NCBI GenBank assembly: GCA_036874045.1
Contig: CM072336.1
Span: 23,759,501 to 23,823,500, forward strand
Direction: 5' to 3'
Length of the DNA: 64,000 bases
Source of the DNA: Cymodocea nodosa
Taxonomy: Eukaryota > Streptophyta > Magnoliopsida > Alismatales > Cymodoceaceae
Part shown: positions 52,957 through 64,000 of the stretch, piece by piece
Position numbering within the stretch: position 1 is the stretch's first letter
Layout: each line of letters opens with the position of its first letter
Made by a program: the position numbers and the translations under genes
Notes under the pieces: generated by a model
What the model saw: the letters and a program-made list of their open reading frames with translations, nothing else
What the model was told of the DNA's origin: nothing
Database searches by the model: none

Positions 52957-55900
52957 CTATATGTTTGTTACAGGTCCTGCGAACCAATGCCTAGCACTGA
53001 AGATCCATGAAGAGACGACGAGAAGGAAGAGACCACCAACAGCCACAGGAGTGTAGTTGAGAGTGTTCTTGGTTATGGGGTACTCAACAGGGAGGGAGAA
53101 GAGGACAGTGATGATTGCCACCCAGAGGACCGCAATCCAACCAACAAAGATCCCATACCTGCCGAGGTTGAAAGGGCCGGGAACGAAGGATCTGCGCGCC
53201 AACGTCACTCGGAAGAGGATGGGCAAGGCGTATGCAATGTACAACCCGATGGTCGCAATCGAAACCATTGCTTGGAATGCAACCAGGCTTCCAAGGGACT
53301 GGCAAAGAAGAGATCATCCAATGTAAAGGGAAACCAGAATGGCGTTTTATGGGAATGAAGGACTAATGCAAAAGAGTAGTGTATTTCTTGAAGAGGAGAT
53401 CAGTATGGCATTTTCTCTACTATTACAATTGCCTCTAAAAAAATGAAAATCAGCAGTAAATATAATGAAGGTTCATTCAACAATGAAGTTTCTTTTTTGC
53501 AACATGAATGTCATCAGGCCATTCTCATATGTTTGATCATGTAAAACATGGGCTCAATTTTTGAAAGCTAATTTTTCCCTTCAATCATCCACCGTGACTT
53601 GAATGAAGTGCTCATAAATTCTGCTCTTCTCTAAAAAGGACAAGAACTTTATAGCACTTCAAAATAAATACTGGTGTGTGTGTGTGTGTGTGTGTGTGTG
53701 TGACTAGCTTTCTTTAATCACTGTGCAACAACAATAGGATTTATCAATCACAGAAATCTTGATTATGAGAAAGTCTGTGTACCGTCAATGCCATGCAGAA
53801 TGAGATGAATGCTGAGAGCCAAACTGCATTCACAGGGACCTCTTGCTTGTTTACTTTATGCCACAACGATGAAAATGGCATCGCTCCATCTCTTGAAAAT
53901 GCATAGGCCATCCTGAGATGATAATAACAGATGCCATGATTCAGAAACCGTTTATCCTCTTGAATGTAAACCTTTTTTATAATCATAGTCTTTACGACTC
54001 CTACTGATTAATTGAACTATTTTACAGTTGATTTCTAGAATGTTACAACTTGGGTGGTGAATCACCGAACAAGTGAACAAATGGAGGGGAAAGTGCAGAA
54101 TTTAATTGCAAGGAAATCTCACCTAGAATTACTTGTCACCGAACTCATGCCACAGAAGAATATGGCAATGGCGACAATACCCAAGCAAACTATTCCACCA
54201 ACGCCACTCCCGAATCTATTTTTGAAGGTAAGGTAAAACACCTCAGCGATTGCATATCCTCCAGCATCGTTATCAGTACTTAAGAGATATGAGATATCGG
54301 TCACTCCAAATGTGATGCCAAGCAGGTATGCCCACCCAACCAGAATCGATATGCCAATCGAACTTATTATGCCTTTGGGTCCATTTTTGTCTGCACTCTT
54401 TGTTTCCTCTGTCTGAAGAGAAGATTTGAGTAATGAGAAAAATTTTGTTATGAGCAATGCAGACAGCTACGCAAAATCAAAAAAGCTTACCATATGAGCA
54501 GATGCATCATAACCAGTGAAAGTGTACTGGCTCATCAAGAGTCCCAGAACAAATATGTACAGTTTGCTGTGTATCCCAGCATCATTCTCAGTGTTGAAAT
54601 GAGTGAAAACAAACTCAGCACTGGCTTTCCTAGTGCTAACAGTAGGTATGACTATCATAAGAACAAATACACCTGAAACAGGAATACTCATTGTGGTTAA
54701 ACTTGACCATTCAGCAGAATTCCAGCTAAAACCATGTAAAGCGTTTGGCAATGTGCCCTACCAAATATGTTCCATGCGGCAGCAAACTGACCAAAAAAGG
54801 ACAACAATGAAATGGGCAGACTGTTGAGGATTGCATGTATGAGCAAGATCCCCCCATGGAAAGCCATGATAACATATTTCGAAGCTTGGTATCCTCCTCC
54901 ATTGTTGCCGCCGGTGCTCAGCAGAATGATGACTTGAATGAGCTGGGCCAGAGAGAAATCCACACTGGTCGTGATAGCCCACTGCAAAACAAGAGCAACC
55001 ATCAAGAACTTGCTTCTTTCGACATATGTAATGGCTAATTGCCACCATTAGATAGTGCAGTCGATCTTGCCTTGCATTATAAAACCTTTGAACGCAAAGC
55101 AAAATCCTAAATTCGAATCCAGGCAAAAACACTACCATTATCTGAAAAAAATGACATATGTAATGGCTGTTAGGCCCCAGAGTTCATTTCAGTGAATACC
55201 TGCCCAACAATGTTAAACCTGCAAAGGAAAATCGGTTGTCATTTTAGATATGTAATAGATTTAACCATTCACGATAAATTTAGCTAGCTAAGAGTAATGA
55301 TACTTGTAATTTTCATTAGGATTCCAATACAAAAATACTATTATCAAAACATATATATTTAGATTATGGATCATATCATAGACTTAAAATAATAATACTT
55401 GGGTTCTTAGATTATGCAAGAAGCAACTCAAAGTGTTGTATTGAATTGTTCATCATATTCCAGTGAAAACAGTTATGATCGATCATTCGGTAAAGTGGTG
55501 AAACAAAGCAAGAGTACCAGCCGGTGATCCAGGAAGCAAAGGGGGCCCATTCTTTGCCGGAGAGCTTGGCGCTCCAGTAGTAGAGGCCACCGGAGGTAGG
55601 GTAGGACGAGCAGATCTCGGCCATGGAGAGGCCAACAAACATGGTGAACGCTCCGGCGACGAACCACCCGAAGGTCATGGCGACGGGGCCGCCGTAGCTG
55701 AGGCCAGTGTTGTACAGCGTGGTTATGCCGGTGAGAATGGATATGATGGAGAATGAGAAGGCGAAGTTGGACAACACCCTGCCATGGTCTCCACGATCAG
55801 GAACCAAACCAAACCCACAAGACAAAGAAGCAGGCAGAGAAGTTGAGAACAGTGGGCGGATTTTACGAGAGGTCGCGCTTCAGCTCCTGCCTGTACCCCA

Positions 55901-55970
55901 ACTGGTGGAGCCTGGAGTGACCGGAGTCCAGTGGAGCCTTGTTCTTCTCCTCGTCCCTGTCCCACACCAT
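52957..55970 (-). CDS. BAT1-like bidirectional amino-acid/GABA permease
   Basis: APC-superfamily membrane transporter, close to Arabidopsis BAT1/GABP (GABA and amino acids; reported in mitochondrial and other membranes). Exons on the minus strand: 55970-55867, 55778-55518, 55218-55200, 54981-54762, 54672-54491, 54412-54123, 53912-53783, 53298-52957. All frames join, giving 515 residues, the usual family length. Motifs: N-terminal DSGHSRLHQLGYRQELKRDLS, then SNFAFSFSIISILTGI, GLSMAEICSSYPTSGGLYYW, ASWITGWFNIVGQ, TGYDASAHM, KNGPKGIISSIGISI, CGMSSVTSNSRMAYAFSRDG, VPVNAVWLSAFIS, FVPGPFNLGRYG, and NTLNYTPVAVGG, with about 12 hydrophobic segments. The third exon is only 19 nt and encodes the FNIVGQ segment. 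The start is the first Met of the conserved N-terminus. No disabling change was seen. A decayed copy of its last exon lies at 49335-49760. Confidence 0.94.
53674..53702. repeat. (GT)n microsatellite
   Basis: About 14 uninterrupted GT units lie in the last intron of the permease gene. It is a candidate length-polymorphic site. Confidence 0.95.
55050..55150. repeat. Possible SINE-like relic in permease intron
   Basis: AATTCGAATCCAGG resembles a tRNA B box (GGTTCGAATCC). It is followed by CAAAAACACTACCATTATC and an A-rich tail. The same tail string plus A-run recurs at 49652-49681 inside the permease pseudogene, as expected for a mobile repeat. No convincing A box was identified. Confidence 0.35.
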
Positions 55971-58189
55971 CTTCTTCTCCCCACCACTCCGGCGATGTCG
56001 AAAACTATAACCGACCACTTTGCAGACCACCCAAGGTGATCAACAGGACCTGAGCCTCCGATAGAATGAGCCCGCGGAACGCATCAGCCGGAACAAGTGG
56101 TCGGAAAATCTTCCCTGGGGAATAATGAAAGATCAGCTTGATCCGTCCTTGGTGTTGTATTCATGGAGACCAGTCTCTGGGGTGATGTGTTTGGATGCGT
56201 TCGCTTGTCCAGTCAAAGTTGCGTTTGCGTGCCAGAATCTTGATCTGGCCGATAATTACAATCAAGAGATGCTTGAATGTTTGTATCAAGAGACGTATGT
56301 CCACATTTCTCGATGGAAAACGAAATCGCGAGAAATGGTAGAAATAACGTGAAATGGAAATGACTGGACGAAGATACGAAAGAAAATACAATGTTATTTA
56401 TATATTAGAGAAAATAATAAAAAATTTAAAAATAAAGTATTTGTATAGTTATAAAAAATGAAAAGAAATTAAAACTTTATTAATTTTTTAAAAATTAAGA
56501 AGATAAATTAGAAAAAACTTATTATATTTGAAAGGCAATATTTTAAACATTATAGTATACATTAAAATTTCATTAAATCTAAATGTAACATGTGAAAAAT
56601 ATTACAATATTACAATAAATAATAATGTATTATTTATTCTTGTAACATTAACTATTTTTTATTTTAATCAATTATAATTATACTGCATTATTATTATTAT
56701 TATATTTTATTGATATTATGTTAATGCTATTATTTATTTTAATATATTATAATTATAATATACTATTTATTATTATAATTATAATTACTATCTTTTTATT
56801 TATTATAATCATATTAATAATTATTTATTATATTACAAGTTAATGTCGTGTCGTTTTCTAGAAATAATAATAGAACGAGAAATGATAAGAAATATTTTCT
56901 TTAATATAAAATAAAATGACAAGAAATTATCTTTTATTTTTTAAATACAATCACAAAAATAAGAAGAAGAAAAAATTTTCACTATTTTTTTTTCTCATTT
57001 TCTAATCACACAAATCTTCAAAGAACAACCAAGTCTTGATGCAAACTTAAATCAAATTGAAATTAAAAATAATTAATCTTTTATTGCTCTTCTTTTGAAG
57101 TATGATTACGTGATATTTTATTTCTTTATTAAACTTTTTAATCTTTTTGGTTGTGGTTCCATAACCAATGGTTTTTAATTGAATTTTCTTATTTTATTAC
57201 CCAAAAAAAGCACAATTAAGTCTAGAATTCACGTAAAATAAAAATGATGGAAAAGTACTATATTTCAAAAGCATTTGTATATTTATTTAAAAGTAATAGA
57301 ATTTAAAATTTAAGTGTTTTTACAAATATAGGAATTTATAAGAATTGTAAGAATAAAATCTGAATTAACTTGTATGTTAACATGATTAACTTCAATTTTG
57401 ATATTATTTTCTCATTATTTTCTTTTTACTAATTCTAAAATCACAACTATAGGATCAAAAGACTACACAATAGAAGGTGTGAATTGTATTTTTTAATATT
57501 TTCATATATAATTGAAAACTTTAAAAATTAAAATAATTTGAAATACTATTTTATTCAATTCTTTTTATTTAATATTTCAATTACAATATACAATTCAACT
57601 CTCATTAAAAATTATAAATACAATGATATAACAATATAATACTTCATCTAATCAATTTCATAATTATAAACAGAAAAAATTAAATTGCAGAATTAAAAAT
57701 ATTTATTCTGTTTGAAATTTTTATTTTCTTATTCTTCTTTTGTAAATTTTCAATGATAAATATTTGAGATTTTCTTCTTCACTTAAGTTGTTGAATTTCT
57801 TTTCTTTTTTCTTTTTTCTTCTAAGAGATTTTCTTTTGAGAGGTGTGTCACTGTAAGTATATTTCTTTAAATATGTAAGAATATTTTGATCAACGAGAAT
57901 TCTATATTTTTTATAATTGATTTTTATTTTATGCATATCATTCACGTTCATCTACGATTAGTCTTCACTCTTCATGTCTTTTATTTTACTTTTAAATTCA
58001 AAATACATACATTCTGGTCTATATTTTTCTTTTGAATTTTCTTGAATCATCTTGAACCATCGATCTTAGATTCTTTAAAAAAAAATTTGTAAAATAAATT
58101 TTTTCGTTTAAAATTTTTGTCAAATATAATAACAAGATATTATGTTAATACTAACTAAACGCGTAAAACAAATAAACTTATAACTTAAC

Positions 58190-58790
58190 ATATTTAACTT
58201 AACGAATTCAACATATGTCATACACATGATATGCTTTGTTAGGTAAGGTGATAACTCAATAAACTAGCCCTATTGTATTATTAATAACTCAACGAACTAG
58301 TATATATAAATGTTAAACAATAATATATTTATCACGTGTAAGAATAATAACTTTATAAATTTATAACACAAACCTAATGCATTATCTTAGTATATAATTT
58401 AGTAACTTAATGTGTATAATTATGTTAACTTAATGAGTTAAACATGTGCAACTCATGTGATATATTATAACATTCATAAACTTTAAATTCAACACGTGCA
58501 TAATGCTAATTTAATAAGTTCGTTCATAAAACTTAATGTTTTATTTATTAACTCAACAAATTCTCACGTAACTTCTTTTTAACTTTTAAACATATAACTC
58601 AACGAGTTCTTATGTAACTTTTATACAAAAAGAATGTTAACTCAACAAGTTGCTTAACATACATTGTACATGATATATAAATATGAAATAACAAACATAT
58701 TATATTTTACAATAAAAACATATATTAATTTAACATTTAGTTAAATGAAAAGTTAATATAACTTAACGACTAATTATGTAACTTAGCATA
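58190..58790. repeat. Reiterated AACTYAACRARTT-type motif
   Basis: At least eight imperfect copies of a partly palindromic 13-mer, best copy AACTCAACGAGTT (about 58591), occur at irregular 40-130 bp spacing. Examples are AACTTAACGAATT (about 58196), AACTCAACGAACT (about 58287), AACTTAATGAGTT (about 58427), AACTCAACAAATT (about 58550) and AACTCAACAAGTT (about 58638). The spacers are not obviously alike. Confidence 0.6.
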
Positions 58791-61700
58791 ATTTTAGATC
58801 ATTATAGATAAGTATATAACATTAAAATTTTCTATATTAATTGATATTCTTAATTTACTTTTATAGACAACATTAATTAATTAAATATGATTACTTACGT
58901 TGTACATATATCATCAAAACATAATATTCAATATAGATACCATAAAAAGTAATAAAATCCATGAGATACAAAAAGTAAAAAAGGTAGTATTTTTTTTCTT
59001 ACTTTTTTAGAATCTGTGCATTATCAAAAAATAAAAGGAATTTGAAATTTTTGACATATAATTTGATAAATTGGTATGCCAGAATTGATATATTATCTTT
59101 ATAAATGATATAATGAATTCAATTGTATACTCATAATTATTTACAAATCAATATATCGTTTTTATAAATAATATATTAAACTCAATTATATATCTAAAAT
59201 TTTAATATCGTTTATATAAATATTATACCAAAATTTAAACATAAACCCTGGCCCCACCACCCATCACTAATGTGAACGATGGACAAATAAAGCAAAGGAG
59301 TCAAGTCAAATGATCAAAAGATGAACAGTAACGTCAACGATCAACAGATGAAGCAATCAACCTAATTTGTGTATGGTATGGTAAAAGACACGTTATAAAA
59401 AAATTGTATGGTAAAAATTTCTTTTTGTTGTGGACAAATAACAAATTTTCTTTCTATTAAATTCTAGATATACAAATATTTCCTTAGTTAACTTTAAATT
59501 GTAACTATCTAATATTACTAAATCATACGTCGTAGATTATAAAATAAACACGTAGAACTAACACTTACAAGTAAATTTGCTTTTAGTACCTCCACCTTCA
59601 TGGGACTTAATTAAAAAGATGATGATGATTATTATTATCTAAAGGTGTTTTTTTAGATAATGTCACTTGTTAATTAGAGAGATACTTTTTAAATTTTTAT
59701 TCTAAAAATTAAGTAAAATTTTTATCATGTATTTATAATCATCACATTACACGTGGAAGGAATATAATAGTGCCTTCATTAACCTTACCCAGGGGCACAA
59801 TTATTTGGTTAGAAAAAATCGCTTGATGGTGAGAGCAAGATAATATAATTAATCATCTACTTCGTTGTCAAAGATAAAATATTTATCTTATTTTTAAATA
59901 AAAATACTATCATAATTAAAAAAAGATATATAAGTGCCGACATGTATCTCATGTTTTGTCTACTTCTTTTTTAATAAAAAGTTGTTTCTAGATTTTTTTT
60001 GAAAAACTATTTATTTCAGATATATTTTTATTTTTTATTATTTTTAAAATTAGTTTTTTTTATTACATATTTTTATTAATTTAATGTTAACACGTGTAGG
60101 ATTATTGTCATCCTTCCATGTATTTTTGCAAGGAATATGGAAGCACTTTTATAAATTAAAATATATTCCAACTTTATCATGAATGCTTCCTAGAGAATAT
60201 TCTAAATTGTCACGTGTTGTATAAAATTTTTTAATTGGTGTGATTTAATAATAGATGGTTGGTTGCATTGACAAATACTTCATAACAACTCCCCCTCTTT
60301 TTTTTTTTTGTTCAAAATCACGTACACACCAGCCAAATCATTACTATGAATTTGTGATATTGATGATGAATATTTAAAAGTTTTGGTACCATTCATAATT
60401 ATATCATAGAAATTTTCCTTTTTTATATATATTAATGTATTCTTTTATTTAAATTTGAACTTAAGATCTTCTTCTTCTTTTTTTCTTTCAAACTTGTAAG
60501 ATAAAAAAAGTTTGTTTATTGTCATGGACTGCTTGCAATAACTTAGGAGGAGCTTGTTTAAAAAATCTTGAACTCTTCATGTCACAAAGTTGGCAATGTA
60601 ATAATTTCATCCAAGAATTAGAAATTTACTATTTTACTTTATCTTCTTGTGTGTTAAGCAACCAGAACAGACCTGTTCATTTTCAAATAATACAATCCAT
60701 TATTTTTTGAAATTTTAACTTAATTTACATTATATTCATTCAAAGGTTAAAATTTAACAAAATGTATTGAATTTCTGCGAACTATTATTATTCATTTAAG
60801 TAAAAAGTTTACCTTATATCAAATCATCCAACACTAAAACCTATACAATAACTTGTGGCCTCTCCACATATTTACAAGAAAAATCTAAGGTTATAATTAC
60901 TGACTAAGAACCTCAACTCAAACTGATCCAAATAATTAATCTCCTGGATCTTTTCAGGTTGCTTCTTCAAACTCTTTTTTCTCTCTTCCTCAAGCATTTT
61001 ATTATCTAAGTAATTTAATTCTACTGAAAAATAAACTTGATTCAAACATGATTTATTGGCCATACTATAATTTTGGTTCTGCAGTCTCATTCCAAACAAG
61101 CACCCTCCACCTAACAACCATCCCATCCCATCCCATCCATCCATGCATTTCTTGGATTTGAGCCCACAGTAGTAGTCAACAACCAAGATGTGGATGTGGA
61201 TGGCCCCCTGATTAATTAGGCCAACATCCACACCTTAAAAGTTAAAACCTTTCAAATCATGTTTAATTTCTCTTCTTGACACATACTTAATTTAAACAGT
61301 TGAGTTAATCAGACCAGGATTGAACATATGTTCTCCAACAAGTTTTTTGCTTTTAATTTTTTCTTAGATTTCACATTTTGCAAGTCATAGGGTATGTTTG
61401 GTTTACCAAAGTTGGGTTAGTCTAACTAAATAACCTAAATTCCTTTGACTTGTAGTCTTCTTACGTTTCCAACTTGTGATCCAACCAAAGATTGACTAAC
61501 TTGAAATGTCTACTAAGAAAGAAGTTTTGTTTTGGGCTCAGTTTGCTTCTTCTTACAATGATAATGCTTTTAACTTTTAAGACCAATACATGAAAACGTG
61601 TTTAATATTTTTAAATGGTCATTACCAAAATATGTTTAACTTGAAACCTATCCCCAATACATTAAGTTAAAATCTAAACAAAAAAATTATCATTAGAAAC

Positions 61701-61854
61701 CAAAAAGGGGATTATTGTGTTGGGTAGAGAGAGCCATTGGTGGGCATGTGTGGAGTGCATGCCATAAATCACAAGATGGAATATACCAACCATATCTCAG
61801 AGAAAATAAAGCATGACATCAATAGATACTCTCAACAAGAGCCCACATTTTTTT

Positions 61855-61856
<2 letters not shown>

Positions 61857-61885
<29 letters not shown>

Positions 61886-61902
61886 AAGAAGAAGAAGAAG
61901 AT
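61857..61902. repeat. (GAA)n microsatellite
   Basis: About 15 GAA units, followed by three ATG/ATGA-like units. The purine tract lies in the AT-rich region about 1 kb before the ARM-repeat gene. Confidence 0.95.
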
Positions 61903-62889
61903 GATGATAGAAGTTAAAAATAAAAAACAATGCACTTTATCAAGACACATTGTTTTGTCATGGTCATGACCTCCACATCTCAACATCCATTGAATCTATC
62001 CTTTCAAAGGAATTAAATATGAGTCATAGGAGGCTAAAGAAAACTAATCAAAAGTTTTGGTTAACAACCCTTATCTGAGATGATGTTAAATATCTATGGA
62101 TGATGATACCCCAAGAGTGAATTTGGAGTTTAAGGTTTAAGGGTGTCTTTTTTTAGAATAAACTGTTATATTTAGTATCTAATAACTACTTGATTTTGTT
62201 TAATATAGGGTAAGCATACAAATCTCTGACCTTATTATCTATTTATCTAAAAGTAATGATCTATGGTTAATGTAAAGATAGGTGTGCATATATTAGCTTT
62301 ATAGCCATCATAGTTAATGACCTACAAGAGGTTCTCATTTATGATTTAAATGTCTATTGTCTTTTTTTGAGATTAAGAAATATGTTTTTAAATTTATATA
62401 GAAAGAGAGCAACAAAAATATTAACCAAAAATTCAATTAACTAAGATTATAAAACATTGTAAAAAAAGTCACTAAGATTAACACAAAATTCAGTACAATA
62501 TAATAAATAAAAAAACAAAAATGAAACATTGACTACCATATTCCACAAGTTTTAATTGGATCTTGAGAAAATATTCAATCAATTGTAATAAGATTAGTTC
62601 GTTTAATCAAAGACTATTTGTCACATTCAAATCTTAGTTAACACAAATCAAAGAAATTGTAGCATTAGCATTCATAAGGAAAAATACCATAAGTGTTTAT
62701 CTACGATTTAAATATATTAATTTAATATCGGTTAATAACGAATATTATATCTAAAATAAACTCAAAATAATATTATAAGAAAACCATTCAACAACATGAA
62801 GTTACTGAACTACCCCTTGGAAGTCAAAAATTTACGACCTTGACCTCCATTCATGGCCCGGCAGCCGACAACGTCCGGCTCTTTCCTCC

Positions 62890-62897
62890 ATATAAAC
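62890..62897 (+). promoter_or_regulatory. Candidate TATA box of the ARM-repeat gene
   Basis: ATATAAAC lies about 75 bp before the start codon at 62968, where the sequence changes from AT-rich to GC-rich. This would put transcription start near 62920 with a short 5' UTR. Confidence 0.45.
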
Positions 62898-62967
62898 GGC
62901 GAACGACCGCTACTGCGAGGTCACCACACAGCCGTTTCCTCCTCTCTTTCTGTCGGCGACGGCTGAG

Positions 62968-63227
62968 ATGGCGACGGAGAATTCGATGGAGGTGGCGGAA
63001 GCGGCGGCGTGGGGAGAGGCGATAGTGGAAAGGGTGAGAAGTGGGGATGAGAGGACCAGGGTGGCTGCGGCGAGGGAGATAAGGAGACTGGCAAAGACCT
63101 CGTCGAGGAACCGCCGCCACCTGTACGGTGCTATCGAGTCCCTCGTGGAGATGCTGCGCATGGGGGACGTTGAGGGCGCCGAGGCCGCGTTGCTCGCGCT
63201 CCTTAACCTTGCCGTCAAGGATGAGAG
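62968..63227 (+). CDS. ARM-repeat protein (U-box/PUB4-like family), first exon only
   Basis: A GC-rich first exon encodes 86 complete codons starting MATENSMEVAEAAAWGEAIVE. It carries the opening of an armadillo-repeat domain: RVAAAREIRRLAKTSSRNRRH, then AIESLVEMLR and AALLALLNLAVKDE. This is the pattern of plant ARM-only relatives of U-box proteins; no U-box precedes it. The exon ends GATGAGAG before GTGAGC, and splitting of an Arg/Ser/Lys codon is expected. Later exons are beyond the window. ARM repeats are protein-binding helices; the partner cannot be told from this piece. Confidence 0.85.
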
Positions 63228-64000
63228 GTGAGCGGGGATGCTCTGGATTTTGTGATTTGGGTGTTCTGGCTGTTTTCTGATTTGGGTTCTTTTGAACTGG
63301 GAGGAATATGATGGCATTGCGCGGGTTTGATTCTGCACTTTGTCTTCTGTATTTGTTGCTCGACAATTCCCGAACTTTTGAGGATTCTGTGTTTGATACT
63401 TTGATGTTTTCGGTTTTACAACTTAGGTTGGCATTGTTTGTTACGTAGTTCACTCTTATCTGCTGCTATCCAAGCGTGGCACTCTTCTTGCTCATATGAG
63501 ATTTGGTTCGCGTTTTTTTCATGGTTTTTGATTTAGGTTGTTTTGATGGGAGGAACATGCTTTTTTTTTTGCTGTTTCGATTCTTCAATTTGGGTTATAT
63601 TCTGTTTTTGTGAGTTCTGTCGGTTGACAATTTTCTATCTTTGAGGTCTCTACCAGTTCGGGTAGCGTTCTTCATTCCCTGCTTCACCTCTTATCTCTGT
63701 TCGAACGTGGATATTTTCTTCCTTTCGTGAGAACTGGTTTCCATTTCCTTGTTGGTTCGGATTAGGTCCATGAATCATGCTTGATTTCAAGTATTGTTGA
63801 TTTTAACTTGCTAGTTTGGATATCCGTGAGATGATAAAGAAATCCAAACTATGGAAGAGATTGAGATTCAGCGTGGGTGGTATGCCTTGAGGCCCAAAAC
63901 ATCAGAAAACTTTCGACGTTGAGTGCTTTTTGAGTCTAGGCGTGAGTGGTAAGCAAGGAACGTTTGGCATGTGGGGGATGCCGGATGCTTACTTTTCAAT
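63228..64000 (+). other. First intron of the ARM-repeat gene (continues past window)
   Basis: Pyrimidine-rich, T-rich sequence after the GTGAGC donor. No further ARM-like exon was recognised before the window ends. Confidence 0.5.

Larger units (their letters stand above)
55971..62880. other. Long AT-rich intergenic region
   Basis: About 6.9 kb without a recognised gene. The first 350 bp are GC-richer and should include the permease promoter and 5' UTR. The rest is very AT-rich. It holds a reiterated AACTCAACGAGTT-like motif (58.19-58.79 kb) and a GAA microsatellite (61.86 kb). Open frames such as 57721-57951(-) and 60872-61231(-) have biased composition and no family resemblance. Confidence 0.6.

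Noticed and set aside
60872-61231. 119-codon minus-strand frame
   Set aside because: Isolated in AT-rich DNA with no recognisable domain, no GC rise and no promoter signal; probably chance.
62851-63453. 200-codon minus-strand frame opposite the ARM-repeat exon
   Set aside because: It is antisense of a GC-rich exon and Arg/Ser/Pro-rich by base composition; the sense strand has clear ARM motifs.

Overview
This is a nuclear plant (angiosperm) window. The evidence is AT-rich intergenic DNA, many GT-AG introns (some of several kb), degenerate Ty1/copia and LINE elements, and plant gene families: an organellar-type leucyl-tRNA synthetase, ORC4, a TIC32-like dehydrogenase and a BAT1-like permease. 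First exons are GC-rich while later exons and introns are AT-rich. That gradient fits a monocot (perhaps not a grass), but this is inference only. I saw no bacterial, viral or organellar genome segment, no CRISPR array and no convincing tRNA or rRNA gene.

Layout. 1-6140: a decayed copia retrotransposon on the minus strand, apparently inside an intron of the next gene. 6141-22602 (+): 17 exons of a bacterial-type LeuRS; its first exons lie before the window. Its introns hold LINE pieces, an internally deleted copia element and a solo-LTR-like remnant. 22947-24483 (-): a broken GT61 glycosyltransferase pseudogene. 24.5-27.8 kb: mostly featureless DNA with a possible LINE scrap. 27914-34026 or later (+): ORC4, an origin recognition complex subunit. 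About 36.2-36.6 kb: an hAT transposase scrap, then a run of 26 G. 37307-41281 (+): a complete 8-exon TIC32-like short-chain dehydrogenase. 43309-47851 (-): a SUMO-like (Rad60-SLD type) protein gene with an ALP1/Harbinger transposase fragment in its last intron. 49.3-49.8 kb (-): a decayed copy of the last exon of the permease gene nearby, followed by an RTE-type LINE fragment. 51045-52180 (-): a two-exon RS-rich, probably nuclear protein. 52957-55970 (-): a complete 8-exon BAT1-like amino-acid/GABA permease with a 19-nt micro-exon. 56.0-62.9 kb: a long AT-rich gene-free stretch with reiterated short palindromic motifs and a GAA microsatellite. 62968 onward (+): first exon of an ARM-repeat protein that runs off the window.

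The genes do not form a pathway; they are ordinary unlinked housekeeping genes. I spliced exons by hand from GT/AG signals, reading-frame continuity and recognisable family motifs. For the LeuRS (from its first visible exon), the TIC32-like gene, the RS-rich gene and the permease every junction keeps frame. For the SUMO-like gene the first junction is uncertain, and for ORC4 the last exon is uncertain. I found no new biological system. The most notable items are the duplicated primer-binding/gag segment in the first copia element, nested and intronic element debris, the GT61 pseudogene, the permease exon duplication, the ORC4 Walker B variant and the reiterated motif near 58.5 kb.
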